Assembly: GCF_018129685.1 (NCBI RefSeq)
Contig: NZ_JAFCLG010000010.1
Location: forward strand, 62,001 to 126,000
Direction of reading: 5' to 3'
Origin: Bradyrhizobium manausense
GTDB taxonomy: Bacteria; Pseudomonadota; Alphaproteobacteria; Rhizobiales; Xanthobacteraceae
DNA length: 64,000 nt
In this document: positions 26,232-35,380 of the stretch, piece by piece
How positions within the stretch are numbered: the stretch's first letter is position 1
Layout of the letters: every line of letters begins with the position of its first letter
Translations under genes and position numbers: made by a program
The notes under the pieces: generated by a model
What the model was told of the DNA's origin: nothing
What the model saw: only the letters and a program-made list of their open reading frames with translations
Databases searched by the model: none

Positions 26232-27374
26232 ATGCTGACCCAAGCGCTTCTGGTTGACGACAGCCGCTCTGTCCTCAACTTCCTGAAACGTCATATCGAA
26301 GCGGAGGGCCTCGTCGAGGCCACAACCTTCCTCGATCCGGTCGAGGCGCTGGCCTGCGCGCGCGAGCGCGTGTTCGATTTGGTGCTGGTCGACTACGAAA
26401 TGCCGCACATGGACGGCATCAGCTTCATCCGCACGCTTCGTACGCTGCCGGGCTGCGTCGACATCCCGATCGCGATGATCACATCGCGGCAGACCGACGA
26501 CATCAAGATGGAAGCGCTGCAGGCAGGTGCAACCGATTTCCTGCCGAAGGCACCGCAAAGTCTCGAGATGACGGTGCGTCTGCGGAATTTGGTTCAGCTT
26601 GGTGCAGCCGTACGCAAGCTCAACGATCGGGCCGCGCATCTGGCGAGCGAAGTCGCGGCCACAACGCGCAAGCTCGGCGAACGCGAGGAGGAGATCATCC
26701 TGCGGCTCGCCCTCGCGGTCGAATATCGCGACAACGACACCGGCGAGCACGCGCTAAGGGTCGCCCGCTACAGCCGCATCATCGCCGAGCAGCTCGGCCT
26801 GCCTCCCCGGCTTTGCCGCGACATCTACCTCGCCGCGCCGCTGCACGACGTCGGCAAGGTCGCCATTCCCGACAATATCCTGCTCAAGCCCGGCAGACTG
26901 ACCGACCAGGAGATGGCCGTCATCCGCACCCATGCCGCGATCGGCGAGAAGATCCTGGCCGACTCCAGCTGTGAGCTGATCCAGCTCGGTGCGCAGATTG
27001 CCGCAGGCCATCACGAGCGCTGGGACGGCGGGGGCTATCCGAACGGCCTTAACGCCGACGAGATCCCGGTCGCTGCGCGGGTGGTCGCGGTCGCCGACGT
27101 CTTCGACGCCCTGACGACGCGGCGCCCATATAAAGAGCCGATGCCGTTGGACATGGCGCGCGACTATCTGCGGCAGAACCAGGGGCGGCAATTCGACCCG
27201 GCCTGTGTCGAGGCCTTCCTCTCGCGCTGGGAAGAAGTGGTGGCGATCGCCGCCGGGCAAGCTGCGCCGCCGTTGCAGAAATCGGACCCCATCCTTGCAC
27301 CCTTTATCATATTGGGAGCGACTGGGAGCCGCCTTGACCAGGATCGCACGCCCGACACCGCGGCAGCGGTCTGA
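26232..27374 (+). CDS. Response regulator with HD-GYP phosphodiesterase domain
   Basis: This 380-residue protein has an N-terminal receiver domain with the phosphoacceptor Asp54 in LVLVDYEMPHMDG and Lys in FLPKAP. A coiled coil at about 130-155 leads to the HD-GYP domain: LAVEYRDNDTGEHALRV, HDVGKVAIPD, and HHERWDGGGYPNG. The domain degrades cyclic-di-GMP. It is transcribed divergently from the chemotaxis operon, with 280 bases between, and may respond to the same CheA. No separate kinase is nearby. Confidence 0.93.
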   Translation: MLTQALLVDDSRSVLNFLKRHIEAEGLVEATTFLDPVEALACARERVFDLVLVDYEMPHMDGISFIRTLRTLPGCVDIPIAMITSRQTDDIKMEALQAGATDFLPKAPQSLEMTVRLRNLVQLGAAVRKLNDRAAHLASEVAATTRKLGEREEEIILRLALAVEYRDNDTGEHALRVARYSRIIAEQLGLPPRLCRDIYLAAPLHDVGKVAIPDNILLKPGRLTDQEMAVIRTHAAIGEKILADSSCELIQLGAQIAAGHHERWDGGGYPNGLNADEIPVAARVVAVADVFDALTTRRPYKEPMPLDMARDYLRQNQGRQFDPACVEAFLSRWEEVVAIAAGQAAPPLQKSDPILAPFIILGATGSRLDQDRTPDTAAAV

Positions 27375-27464
27375 CCTCGCGCGGACCGTCAAGGTTTGGC
27401 CGAGGCGCCCTATTCTGTCATCACGGGTTTGAACCTGTTCCTGCTAGGGTGCACCAATACCAAG

Positions 27465-27480
27465 AGTGATTCTGATCACA
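27465..27480. promoter_or_regulatory. CRP-like palindrome upstream of the FecR-cyclase operon
   Basis: AGTGATTCTGATCACA matches the CRP pattern TGTGA-N6-TCACA at nine of ten defined positions. It sits 80 bases before the ATG of the FecR-like gene. It is itself the heart of a longer dyad, 27460-27485, with arms CCAAGAGTGAT and ATCACACTTGG. The downstream operon includes a cAMP-producing enzyme, so feedback by a cAMP receptor protein is plausible. Other rhizobial cAMP regulators use different boxes, so the match is not proof. Confidence 0.5.
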
Positions 27481-27559
27481 CTTGGGTGGTTCATCCCCTG
27501 CTAGGCTTAGGCCCGGACGTGGATCAGCCGGATATCGTTTCGAACTGGAAGAGAGAGTC

Positions 27560-28228
27560 ATGAGAAGCCTGATCGGCGCCCTCGTCGGCGTGTTTTGCCT
27601 CACGGCCCCCGCCATCGCGGAAACCCCGGCCGCAATCGTCGAGGATGTGCGGGGCAAGGTCGACGGCATCGAATTCATGGACTATGTGGCGCCCGGCAAG
27701 ATCATCAAGCTCGGCCCCAAGGCTGGCATCACGCTCAGTTATCTGAAGTCCTGCGTGCGCGAGACCATCACCGAGGGCGTCGTGCTGGTCGGCGCCGAGC
27801 AGAGCACCGTGCAGCTCGGCAACGTCCAGCGCGTCAAGGTGCCGTGCGATGCCAACGCGGCGCAGCTCTCCGAACGCGAAGCGAACCAGAGCGCGGCGAC
27901 GACGTTCCGCACCATGCGATCCGATGCTGGCAGCGCCCCGGCGAAACTTCCGACGATCTACGGCACCGCGCCGTTGATCCAGGCCAAGAGCGGCAGCACG
28001 CTGGTGATCGAACGCACCGACGGCAAGGAGCCCGCGATCAGCCTGCCGCTCAAGAGCGACATCATGGTCGCCGGAAAGTTCTTCGATCTCTCGAAAGCCG
28101 GCAAGTCGCTGACCCCGGGCGGCAGCTATCTCGCGAAACTCGGCACCAAGCGCTACACCTTCCAGGTCGACGCCAGCGCGACAGCGTCGCCGACGCCGAT
28201 TGTCGGCCGTCTGCTACGGTTCGAATAG
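27560..28228 (+). CDS. FecR-like exported protein
   Basis: This 222-residue protein starts at ATG 27560 behind GAGAGAG. The signal peptide is residues 1-20. Residues 20-90 resemble the FecR sensory unit (VRGKVDGIEFMDYVAPGKII, then ITLSYLKSCVRETI), often paired with CHASE2 cyclases. The rest may be a second beta-domain. It ends 19 bases before the cyclase gene, so the pair is almost surely one operon. It could be a periplasmic ligand-binding partner of the cyclase; this is inference. Confidence 0.7.
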   Translation: MRSLIGALVGVFCLTAPAIAETPAAIVEDVRGKVDGIEFMDYVAPGKIIKLGPKAGITLSYLKSCVRETITEGVVLVGAEQSTVQLGNVQRVKVPCDANAAQLSEREANQSAATTFRTMRSDAGSAPAKLPTIYGTAPLIQAKSGSTLVIERTDGKEPAISLPLKSDIMVAGKFFDLSKAGKSLTPGGSYLAKLGTKRYTFQVDASATASPTPIVGRLLRFE

Positions 28229-28247
28229 ACTGATAGCAACAGCAACG

Positions 28248-30398
28248 ATGCGGCGGATCGGCAGGCGGGACATCGTTGCAGCGACCGTGATTGCGCTCAT
28301 TGCGGGCGCCGCCTTCACGTCGCCACCGCTCGAACGCCTGCAAGGACTCTCGCTCGACATTCTCACGGCCTTGCGCTGGACGCTGATTGGCGACCACCGC
28401 GATCCCGCGACATCGCCGGTCGTCGTGGTCGCCATCGATGGGGAGACCTACGACACCCCGCCGTTCAAGGGATCGCCGACGCAGACCTGGACGCGCGAGA
28501 TCGCTCGGGTGCTCGGCAGCATTGCCGAGGGCGGCGCCAAGGTCATCGGATTCGACGTCATCTTTCCGAGCTCGATCGAGCAGTCGGAAATTCCCTTTGG
28601 CGATGCGTCATTCGGCAATCACGTCAAGGGATTTGACCGAGACTATCTGATCGCGCTCAGGCGTCTCTCCGACAGCGGCAAGCTCGTGCTGGGCGAGATT
28701 CTCAGCAACGACCATCCGGACAGGCCCGATCGTGCGCAGCAGCTGATGGTGAAAGGCAACATCCGCGCCCTCAATGTCTACACCGACCCCGACGACGTGA
28801 TACGGCGGATGCCGCTGAGTTTTCCCATCGAAGGCCAGCCGGTGCCCGCAATGGCCGTCGAGCTCGCAGCCCGCGCGCTCGGCGCCAGGCCTGAGACCGG
28901 ACCGACCGGCGTGACGAGCCTGTCCGGCTATGCGGTCCCGAGCGCGGTTCCCAACACGCTCACGCTCAACTTCCGCGGCATGGGCCGCGACATCCCGGCG
29001 TATTCCTTCGCCGACCTGCGCGCCTGCGTCGAGAAGGGAGACACCGCCTTCTTCCGCCGCGCCTTCGACGGCAAGATCGTGCTGCTCGGTAGCATCCTCA
29101 ATTTCGAGGACCGCAAGCTCAGCTCGATGCATCTGGCCCGCGGATATGACGGAACACCGGGCGCACGATGCGCCCTGCCCGCGCCTGCGAACGCCGAGCA
29201 GAAGGCGCTCAGCCAGATCGCCGGCGTCTTCGTCCATGCGACCGTGGTCCGAAACCTGCTCGAGCATGATGCCGTCACCGAGATCAGCTCTCCGCTGCGG
29301 CTGATGCTGACGCTTCTGTTCGCAGCGATCATCGCCGCTGCCGCTTGCCTGCTGGCGCCCACTGGCGCTGCGATCGCCTGGCTTGGGCTCACCGTCGCCT
29401 ACGCCGCTGTCGCCGTCGGCACATTTGCCCATGCCGTCGCCCTGCCATTGACCGAGCCCGTGCTCGCGGGTCTTGCGGCGCTCGCCATGATGATCGGCTA
29501 CCGCTTCGTGATCGCCGACCGCGAGGAACGCTTCCTGCGCAAGAGTTTTGCATTCTATCTCGCGCCCGAGGTGATCGAGAGCATGGTCGCCTCCGGCAAG
29601 ATGCCGGCGCTCGGCGGCGAGATGCGCAACATCACCATGTTCTTCTCGGACCTGGCCGGCTTCTCCTCGATCGCCGAGAAGATGACGCCGACCGAGCTGG
29701 TCGCCTTGATGAACGACTATCTCTCCGCCATGACCGACATCATCGAAAGCCATGGCGGCTATGTCGATAAATATATCGGCGATTCCGTCGTCGCGATGTT
29801 CGGTGCGCCGGCCGATGATCCGCATCACGCGCAGCACGCGGTCGCCGCCGCGCTGCAATGCCGCGACCGGCTCGCGGAGCTCAACGACAGCCATCCCGCG
29901 TTCCGAGGGCGCGGCCTCGCCCACCGCATCGGGCTGAACAGCGGCGAGGCCGTCGTCGGCAATATCGGCTCGCACCGGCGCTTCAACTATACGGTCATGA
30001 GCGACACCGTGAACCTGGCCTCACGGCTCGAAGGCGCCAATAAATATTTTGGCACGACGATCATGGCCTCGGAAATGACGGTGAGCCAGAGCCGCGGCGC
30101 CTACACCTGGCGCGAGCTGGACACGGTCAGGGTCCAGGGGCGCGACGAGCCGATCAGGGTCTACGAGCCGCTGGCCGAGAAAAACAAGGAGACGCAGGAG
30201 CAAGGCATTCGCGCGGCGACCTACGCCCGTGGCCTGGCATGCTGGCGCGCACGCGACTTCGCGCAAGCCGCCGAGCTGTTCGAAAGCGCCGCCGGCGACG
30301 ATCCGCCGTGCCGGTATTTTGCCAGGCGCGCGCGAGCCTTGGCGGCAAATTCGCCGCCGGCGGACTGGACGCCCGTCAATACGCTGGAAGGGAAGTAG
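28248..30398 (+). CDS. CHASE2-domain class III adenylate cyclase
   Basis: This 716-residue membrane enzyme begins with a membrane segment and a large CHASE2 sensor (about 35-340), outside the membrane. Two to three membrane helices follow (about 345-420). The class III cyclase domain spans about 455-650. Metal aspartates are in FFSDLAG and YIGDSVVAMFG. Lys in VDKYIGD and Asp in VMSDTVN mark adenine rather than guanine as the substrate base. The stabilising Arg is in NLASRLEG. The remaining C-terminal part is TPR-like (about 655-716). It makes cAMP in response to an unknown extracellular signal. Confidence 0.9.
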   Translation: MRRIGRRDIVAATVIALIAGAAFTSPPLERLQGLSLDILTALRWTLIGDHRDPATSPVVVVAIDGETYDTPPFKGSPTQTWTREIARVLGSIAEGGAKVIGFDVIFPSSIEQSEIPFGDASFGNHVKGFDRDYLIALRRLSDSGKLVLGEILSNDHPDRPDRAQQLMVKGNIRALNVYTDPDDVIRRMPLSFPIEGQPVPAMAVELAARALGARPETGPTGVTSLSGYAVPSAVPNTLTLNFRGMGRDIPAYSFADLRACVEKGDTAFFRRAFDGKIVLLGSILNFEDRKLSSMHLARGYDGTPGARCALPAPANAEQKALSQIAGVFVHATVVRNLLEHDAVTEISSPLRLMLTLLFAAIIAAAACLLAPTGAAIAWLGLTVAYAAVAVGTFAHAVALPLTEPVLAGLAALAMMIGYRFVIADREERFLRKSFAFYLAPEVIESMVASGKMPALGGEMRNITMFFSDLAGFSSIAEKMTPTELVALMNDYLSAMTDIIESHGGYVDKYIGDSVVAMFGAPADDPHHAQHAVAAALQCRDRLAELNDSHPAFRGRGLAHRIGLNSGEAVVGNIGSHRRFNYTVMSDTVNLASRLEGANKYFGTTIMASEMTVSQSRGAYTWRELDTVRVQGRDEPIRVYEPLAEKNKETQEQGIRAATYARGLACWRARDFAQAAELFESAAGDDPPCRYFARRARALAANSPPADWTPVNTLEGK

Positions 30399-30526
30399 CT
30401 GATACCAGGTTGCAGACTGATAACGCGCGGCCAGGCATAGCCGCATGAATCATTACGAGCCGGAAACGTGGTTCGCTAGCGTGGGATGACGTTTGGTTGA
30501 ATCGCTGCGAGCCCCGGACTCGGATT

Positions 30527-30547
30527 ACCTCTCCCGTAGGGAGAGGT
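30527..30547. terminator. Hairpin between convergent operons
   Basis: Perfect 9-bp stem ACCTCTCCC (30527-30535) and GGGAGAGGT (30539-30547) with a 3-base loop, located between the ends of the cyclase gene and the SEL1 gene. No T-run follows on the plus strand, so it may be a bidirectional stop or part of the dispersed CCTCTCCC repeat also seen at 49.7 kb. Confidence 0.5.
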
Positions 30548-30587
30548 GAACTGCCGACCGGACTTGATCTCATAACGCTCTAAATGA

Positions 30588-31997
30588 TCAAGGTGATGCC
30601 GGTCGCGGCACAGCGTCCGGCCACGGAGAGAGGCCCGCCGCGGTCTCAGTCTCCGCCGTTTCTATTCTGAGCGGGCGCGGCACCGGCTTGAGGCCCGCCG
30701 AAATGCTCTTCGCCAGCTCCGCTGCGCTGGTCTTGATGTCAGGCTGGAGGAAGTCTTCGAGTCTCTGGAGGTTGTTGCCTGAATCTTGCCACCGGAGCTC
30801 CTTCGCGACCGTGTAGTGTGCGTAGGCCCTGGTATAGTCTCGCGGTGTTCCGGCCCCATCGTGGTAGGCACGCGCGATCCAATAATGGCAGTAGGCATTT
30901 CTGTAGGGCGTACAAGCCTGGAACAACTCAAACGAGCGCTTGGTATCGAACCACGGCGCGTCCCGCGCGAATCTTTGCACATTGGCGAGTTCGGCGAGAG
31001 CGAAGACGGAGTGCCCCTGGCGATAGGACCGCTCGAACCACTTGATCGATTCCGACAGATCCGTGCTTTCCCGATCGAAATATCGGTCTCTGAGCCACCG
31101 CGCGAGCGTGAATTGTGCTGCTTCAAAGCCCGCATCCGCCGCGCGTCGCAAATAGTCGAGCGTCTTCGCATTATCGCGGGCAAGCCCGCCCCGCCCGGTG
31201 TCGATGCAGAATGCAAGTTGCGCCATGGCGACGAGTTCGCCGGCATCCGCCGCCTTGCGCAACAGATCGACTGCCTTGACCGTATCGTACGTGCCGCCAA
31301 ATTCGCCGCTGACATATCCGGCGGCGGCCAGCCGTATCGCGTACGGCTCGCCGGCCGCTACCGCGTCATCGATCAACTTCCGTCCCGCCGTCTCATCCTT
31401 CGGCAAGCCGGCAGCACCTGCGAAGAGGATGCGGCCGAGCACGCTGCCAGCCTGACGATGTCTCGCTGCAGTTGCCTCACGCAGCAATGCTTCCGCGCTA
31501 CGCGCCTGGTCGGTCGAATTCGGTATGAGCCAGGCGAGTGCCGTGAGGAACTGAACGTTCGGATCGCTTGCGGTCGCCGATTTCAGGATGTCGATCGCCT
31601 TCGCCCAATCGTAGCGATAATAGGCGCCGAGCGCCGCTGCGAGCTTCGGCTGGTCGTCCGCGGCAGAATTTCGAAAGGCCGACCGGTCGACGACGACGGT
31701 GATTTGATTGGCGACCGTGGGTCTGCCGACCTCATCGTCCCAGGTGAACACGGCGCGCCTTGTGGCCGCGCAGCCCGGGGTCAATGCGTTGCTGCAATCG
31801 GCGGGCTTGGCCCAGGTGCCCAGCGGCACTGCAGCCGGAGGAAGACCGACAAGAAGCCAGCCCGCGAAAAGGATTGCCGTCGCCTGCGGCCAGACATACC
31901 ACGCGCGACGATACCAGGGATCGTACTGCCAGAAGGCGCCATGCAAGGCCGCCATTCGGCCGATCCCTGTCATCCGGTTTGCTCGCTCTAGTTCCAT
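30588..31997 (-). CDS. SEL1-repeat membrane protein, last gene of the AAA-protease operon
   Basis: This 469-residue protein has one membrane helix near 38-58 (TAILFAGWLLVGLPPAAVPLG). The remaining 400 residues would then face the periplasm. A cysteine pair lies near 68-75. From about 115 on, SEL1-like repeats of roughly 36 residues follow one another (KAVDLLRKAADAGELVAMAQL, DNAKTLDYLRRAADAGFEAAQ and others), with a conserved ending ARAYHDGAGTPRDYTRAYAH. SEL1 solenoids bind protein partners. It starts 26 bases after the AAA-AAA-protease gene ends, so the two are an operon. Function unknown. Confidence 0.82.
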   Translation of the reverse strand: MELERANRMTGIGRMAALHGAFWQYDPWYRRAWYVWPQATAILFAGWLLVGLPPAAVPLGTWAKPADCSNALTPGCAATRRAVFTWDDEVGRPTVANQITVVVDRSAFRNSAADDQPKLAAALGAYYRYDWAKAIDILKSATASDPNVQFLTALAWLIPNSTDQARSAEALLREATAARHRQAGSVLGRILFAGAAGLPKDETAGRKLIDDAVAAGEPYAIRLAAAGYVSGEFGGTYDTVKAVDLLRKAADAGELVAMAQLAFCIDTGRGGLARDNAKTLDYLRRAADAGFEAAQFTLARWLRDRYFDRESTDLSESIKWFERSYRQGHSVFALAELANVQRFARDAPWFDTKRSFELFQACTPYRNAYCHYWIARAYHDGAGTPRDYTRAYAHYTVAKELRWQDSGNNLQRLEDFLQPDIKTSAAELAKSISAGLKPVPRPLRIETAETETAAGLSPWPDAVPRPASP

Positions 31998-32023
31998 CTC
32001 TGGGCCGATTGCTTCGTTGACGG

Positions 32024-34735
32024 TTATGCCGCGTCCTGCTTGACCAGCTCGACCGCGAGAAACTTGAGCGCGTCTGCGATGGGAATGAAGAAATTGATGC
32101 TGGAGCCCATCTTGTCAGCGGTAACGGTGATTCCGGAAACACTGACGGCGACGACATTGCCGAACCGGTCCACCATTGCGCCTCCGCTGCTGCCACCATG
32201 GATGGCGGCGTCGCTTTGAATGTGCTGGAAACCGTCGATCGTGCGATAGGCGCTGACGATGCCTTTGGTGATGGTCGTCGCATGTGCCTCGCCTTTCGGC
32301 GAACCTATGGCGTAGACCTCTGCGGCGACATCAGGCGGGTCGAGTTGCAGCGCCAGCGCACTCATGGACGATTCATTCACCTTGACCAGGGCGATGTCCC
32401 GTCCCTTATGCGAACGCAGCACCTCGCCGGGCATCTCACGGCCCGTTGTTAGTTTGATCGTTACAAATTTGTTGTCTTCGACCACATGATGGTTGGTTAG
32501 AAGATATCCATCCTTTGAGATGAAGAAGCCGCTGCCAGTGCCGTTCTCTAGTTTTATGGTCACAACGGCCGCCTGCAGGGCGGAGGTCCCCTCCGACAGC
32601 GGCGTGACCGAGCGCGTGAGCTCCGGAATCCTGACGATGGTATCGCTGATCTTCTCCGGTTCGACCTCGCGATATCCGGAAACCTGGATGGCTGCGTCGA
32701 TGTCCGCCATGGCAATTTGATTGACATCCCCTGAAGGGTCGCGCGCGATGCGCGTGGCCTGGGCCTCGCGCGAACGCTCGAGCAGCGTTCGCATCTCGCG
32801 CGCCTGCCCCCAAGACCGGCTTTTCATACCCACCTTCATCCACGGCAGGAGGCTGGACTCGAGATTGTCGGGCAGTGTGAAATTCTGTTGTTTTGCCATC
32901 ACCCGCAGGATGGCGACGAGCTCGTTTGCGGCATAGGCCGGAAACGCGATCGTCTTGGTGAAGCGGCTGGCCAGGCCAGGATTGCTATTGATGAAGCCCT
33001 GCATCTCGTTCGGATAGCCTGCGACGATCACGACGATGCGGTCTCTGTTGTCCTCCATGAATTTGAGCAGCGTATCGATCGCCTCCCGGCCGTAATCCTG
33101 ACCCGGCCGGGCAAGCGAATAGGCCTCGTCGATGAACAGGATGCCATCGAGCGCTTCCTTGCATTTGTCGAGCGTCTTGGCCGCCGTCTGGCCGATATAG
33201 CCCGCGACCAGGCCCGAACGGTCGGTCTCGACCAGATGACCCTTTCGCAGCACGTTGAGCGAGCGATAGATCTCACCGAGGGCGCGCGCGACCTCGGTCT
33301 TTCCGACGCCCGGCGGGCCGGTGAACACCATGTGCCGGCTGATGGGCGCACTGCCGAGTCCCTGCTCGCGGCGCACGCGCTCGACTTCGAGCGACGACAT
33401 CAGCTTGTTCACCTCCTCCTTGACCGACGCCAGCCCGACCATCTCTTCGAGCCGGTCCAGCGCCTGATCGAGCGTGCGTTCAGGAGGGACGGTCGCCTCG
33501 ACCTTCAGCCTGCGCGCGGGGCGCGGCGCCAGATCATCAGGCGGAGCGGAAGACCGTGGCGAACCTTGAACGACGGTCGGAGGCGGCGCCGGGATGGTCG
33601 GCACCGGCGGAGGCGCCGGCGGTGGCACATGCGTTCGCACCACAGGCACGCCTGCGCTTTCGAAGTCGACCAGCTCGATCATCGATATGTCGGCGGTAAG
33701 ATCGGTGGCCACGCGGACCGACTGGGCTTCGCTCGCCCTGTCGAGAAGGTTGCGCATCTCGCGCGCGTTGCCCCAGCCCTCGTTTTTCCAGCGGGATTCG
33801 ATCCAGGGGATCAGGCTGTACTCCAGCGTGTCGGGCAACTGCGCGCGCTGCCGCGCGGCCATCAATCGCATGATCGCGACGAGCTCTCGCGGCTCATAGG
33901 CCGGGAATTCGATGGTCCTGCTGAAGCGGCTCGCCAGGCCCGGATTCGCGGCAATGAAGCGCCGCATCTCGTTAGGATATCCGGCGACGATCACGATGAT
34001 GCGGTCGCGGTTGTCTTCCATGAATTTGAGCAGCGTCGCGATGGCCTCGTGGCCGAAGTCCCGGCCTTCGGACACCGAGAGCGTGTAGGCTTCGTCGACG
34101 AACAGGATGCCATCCAATGCCTCCTTGCACTTTTCCATCGTCTTGATGGCCGTCTGCCCGATATAGCCTGCGACCAGATCGGCGCGCTGCACCTCGACCA
34201 CATGTCCTTTGCGCAGCACCTTGAGCGAGCGATAGATCTCCCCGAGCGAACGTGCGATCTCGGTCTTGCCGACGCCCGGCGGCCCGGTGAACACCATGTG
34301 CCGGCCGACCTTCGTCACCGGCAAACCCTGCTCGCGGCGCTTGCGCTCGACTTCGATGCCGGCGAGCAGCTTATTGACCTCCCCCTTGACGGAGCCGAGA
34401 CCGATCATCTGGTCGAGTTCGTCGAGCACCTCGTCGGCGTTGCGCACAGTCCCGGCCGGAGCATCCGCGTTCAACCGGCGCCCGGCCGTATAGCCCTCCC
34501 CGATCGGGACCAGTCCGAATCCCGTGGGGTCGGTGCCGAGCCGCATCGCCACATAGGTCGCGGCGATCCCGGCCATCATGATCAGAAGCACGGCGCCGAT
34601 CGTCAGCGAATTCGCCCATGTCAATGCGCTGAGCGGTCCGGATTTTGGATTGAGGATCCATTGGGTGGCGATTGCCGCGATAATCATGGCGACGCAGATG
34701 CCGACCATCGGATGGTTGCGGAAGAAGTTTTTCAT
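32024..34735 (-). CDS. Membrane-anchored tandem CbbX-type AAA+ ATPase fused to a trypsin-like serine protease
   Basis: This 903-residue fusion has membrane helices at about 10-28 and 41-64. AAA module 1 (about 95-350) has Walker A GPPGVGKT 151-158 and Walker B ILFVDEAY 210-217. A Pro-rich linker (about 368-410) follows. AAA module 2 (about 420-680) has Walker A 473-480 and Walker B ILFIDEAY 532-539. Both resemble CbbX/EccA ATPases. Residues about 715-890 form a trypsin-like domain with catalytic His750 (LTNHHVV), Asp780 (RDIALVKV) and Ser850 (GGSSGGA). No PDZ domain is seen. With two helices, ATPases and protease should both lie in the cytoplasm. ATG 34735 is preferred to TTG 34744. It is the middle gene of a three-gene operon. 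I do not know this architecture as a named system. Confidence 0.9.
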   Translation of the reverse strand: MKNFFRNHPMVGICVAMIIAAIATQWILNPKSGPLSALTWANSLTIGAVLLIMMAGIAATYVAMRLGTDPTGFGLVPIGEGYTAGRRLNADAPAGTVRNADEVLDELDQMIGLGSVKGEVNKLLAGIEVERKRREQGLPVTKVGRHMVFTGPPGVGKTEIARSLGEIYRSLKVLRKGHVVEVQRADLVAGYIGQTAIKTMEKCKEALDGILFVDEAYTLSVSEGRDFGHEAIATLLKFMEDNRDRIIVIVAGYPNEMRRFIAANPGLASRFSRTIEFPAYEPRELVAIMRLMAARQRAQLPDTLEYSLIPWIESRWKNEGWGNAREMRNLLDRASEAQSVRVATDLTADISMIELVDFESAGVPVVRTHVPPPAPPPVPTIPAPPPTVVQGSPRSSAPPDDLAPRPARRLKVEATVPPERTLDQALDRLEEMVGLASVKEEVNKLMSSLEVERVRREQGLGSAPISRHMVFTGPPGVGKTEVARALGEIYRSLNVLRKGHLVETDRSGLVAGYIGQTAAKTLDKCKEALDGILFIDEAYSLARPGQDYGREAIDTLLKFMEDNRDRIVVIVAGYPNEMQGFINSNPGLASRFTKTIAFPAYAANELVAILRVMAKQQNFTLPDNLESSLLPWMKVGMKSRSWGQAREMRTLLERSREAQATRIARDPSGDVNQIAMADIDAAIQVSGYREVEPEKISDTIVRIPELTRSVTPLSEGTSALQAAVVTIKLENGTGSGFFISKDGYLLTNHHVVEDNKFVTIKLTTGREMPGEVLRSHKGRDIALVKVNESSMSALALQLDPPDVAAEVYAIGSPKGEAHATTITKGIVSAYRTIDGFQHIQSDAAIHGGSSGGAMVDRFGNVVAVSVSGITVTADKMGSSINFFIPIADALKFLAVELVKQDAA

Positions 34736-34780
34736 TGCCGGCAATTCCCGATCACGACGTCGCTTGCATCCAATTGCGCA

Positions 34781-35380
34781 TTATGGGCACGGATTGCGAA
34801 CCTGCCAGTGCACATTGACGGAATATGCGCCATTGACGTCGTGAACGCCCCCGGGCGTCAGATAGAAGCCCACTTTGTCCGCCTCGCCGATCAAGGTAAG
34901 AACACCACGGCCGGTCGGATAAGGCGCGGGATAAGGCACGGCAACGCGCTGGGGCACGGGGGTGAGCTTGATCGGCGGCGACGTATATTGTCCCGAACGG
35001 ATCCGCACCATGCCGCCATTCCCGCCCACCCGTTGCGTCAGCGTCACCCAGGCCAGCGGCACCTTGCAGTTCTTGGCGTCATCCACCGCGGCTTTCGACG
35101 TGGCCGGATCGAGCGTTGGAAGGGCGGCATTGATTTCGCCTGGAGCAAGTACTTCCAGAGTGGATTCCTCACCAACTGCAGCCGCCGGCTTGTCGCCGGC
35201 GATCCTGGGCACGACCACGCCCGCCGCTATTCCGGCGATCACGATTCCGCCGATAATCCCAATCGCGATGCCCCGAGACGAGCCGGGCTTCTTGCCACGC
35301 GGCGGCTCCTGGCGCGGCGGCTGGTCTTGCCCGCCGGGCGCGCCGCCGGAAATCTCAGCCTGTGCCTCTGGCTCACTCAT
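34781..35380 (-). CDS. Single-span membrane protein, first gene of the AAA-protease operon
   Basis: This 199-residue protein starts at ATG 35380. A Pro/Gln/Lys-rich cytoplasmic head of about 38 residues precedes one membrane helix (about 38-62, GIAIGIIGGIVIAGIAAGVV). The outer part has two cysteines (NCKVPLAW and VRNPCP at the very end) and a beta-rich look (GVLTLIGEADKVGFYL, AYSVNVHWQVRN). No family was recognised. It lies 45 bases upstream of the AAA-protease gene. It could be a receptor or substrate-presenting partner. Function unknown. Confidence 0.7.
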   Translation of the reverse strand: MSEPEAQAEISGGAPGGQDQPPRQEPPRGKKPGSSRGIAIGIIGGIVIAGIAAGVVVPRIAGDKPAAAVGEESTLEVLAPGEINAALPTLDPATSKAAVDDAKNCKVPLAWVTLTQRVGGNGGMVRIRSGQYTSPPIKLTPVPQRVAVPYPAPYPTGRGVLTLIGEADKVGFYLTPGGVHDVNGAYSVNVHWQVRNPCP

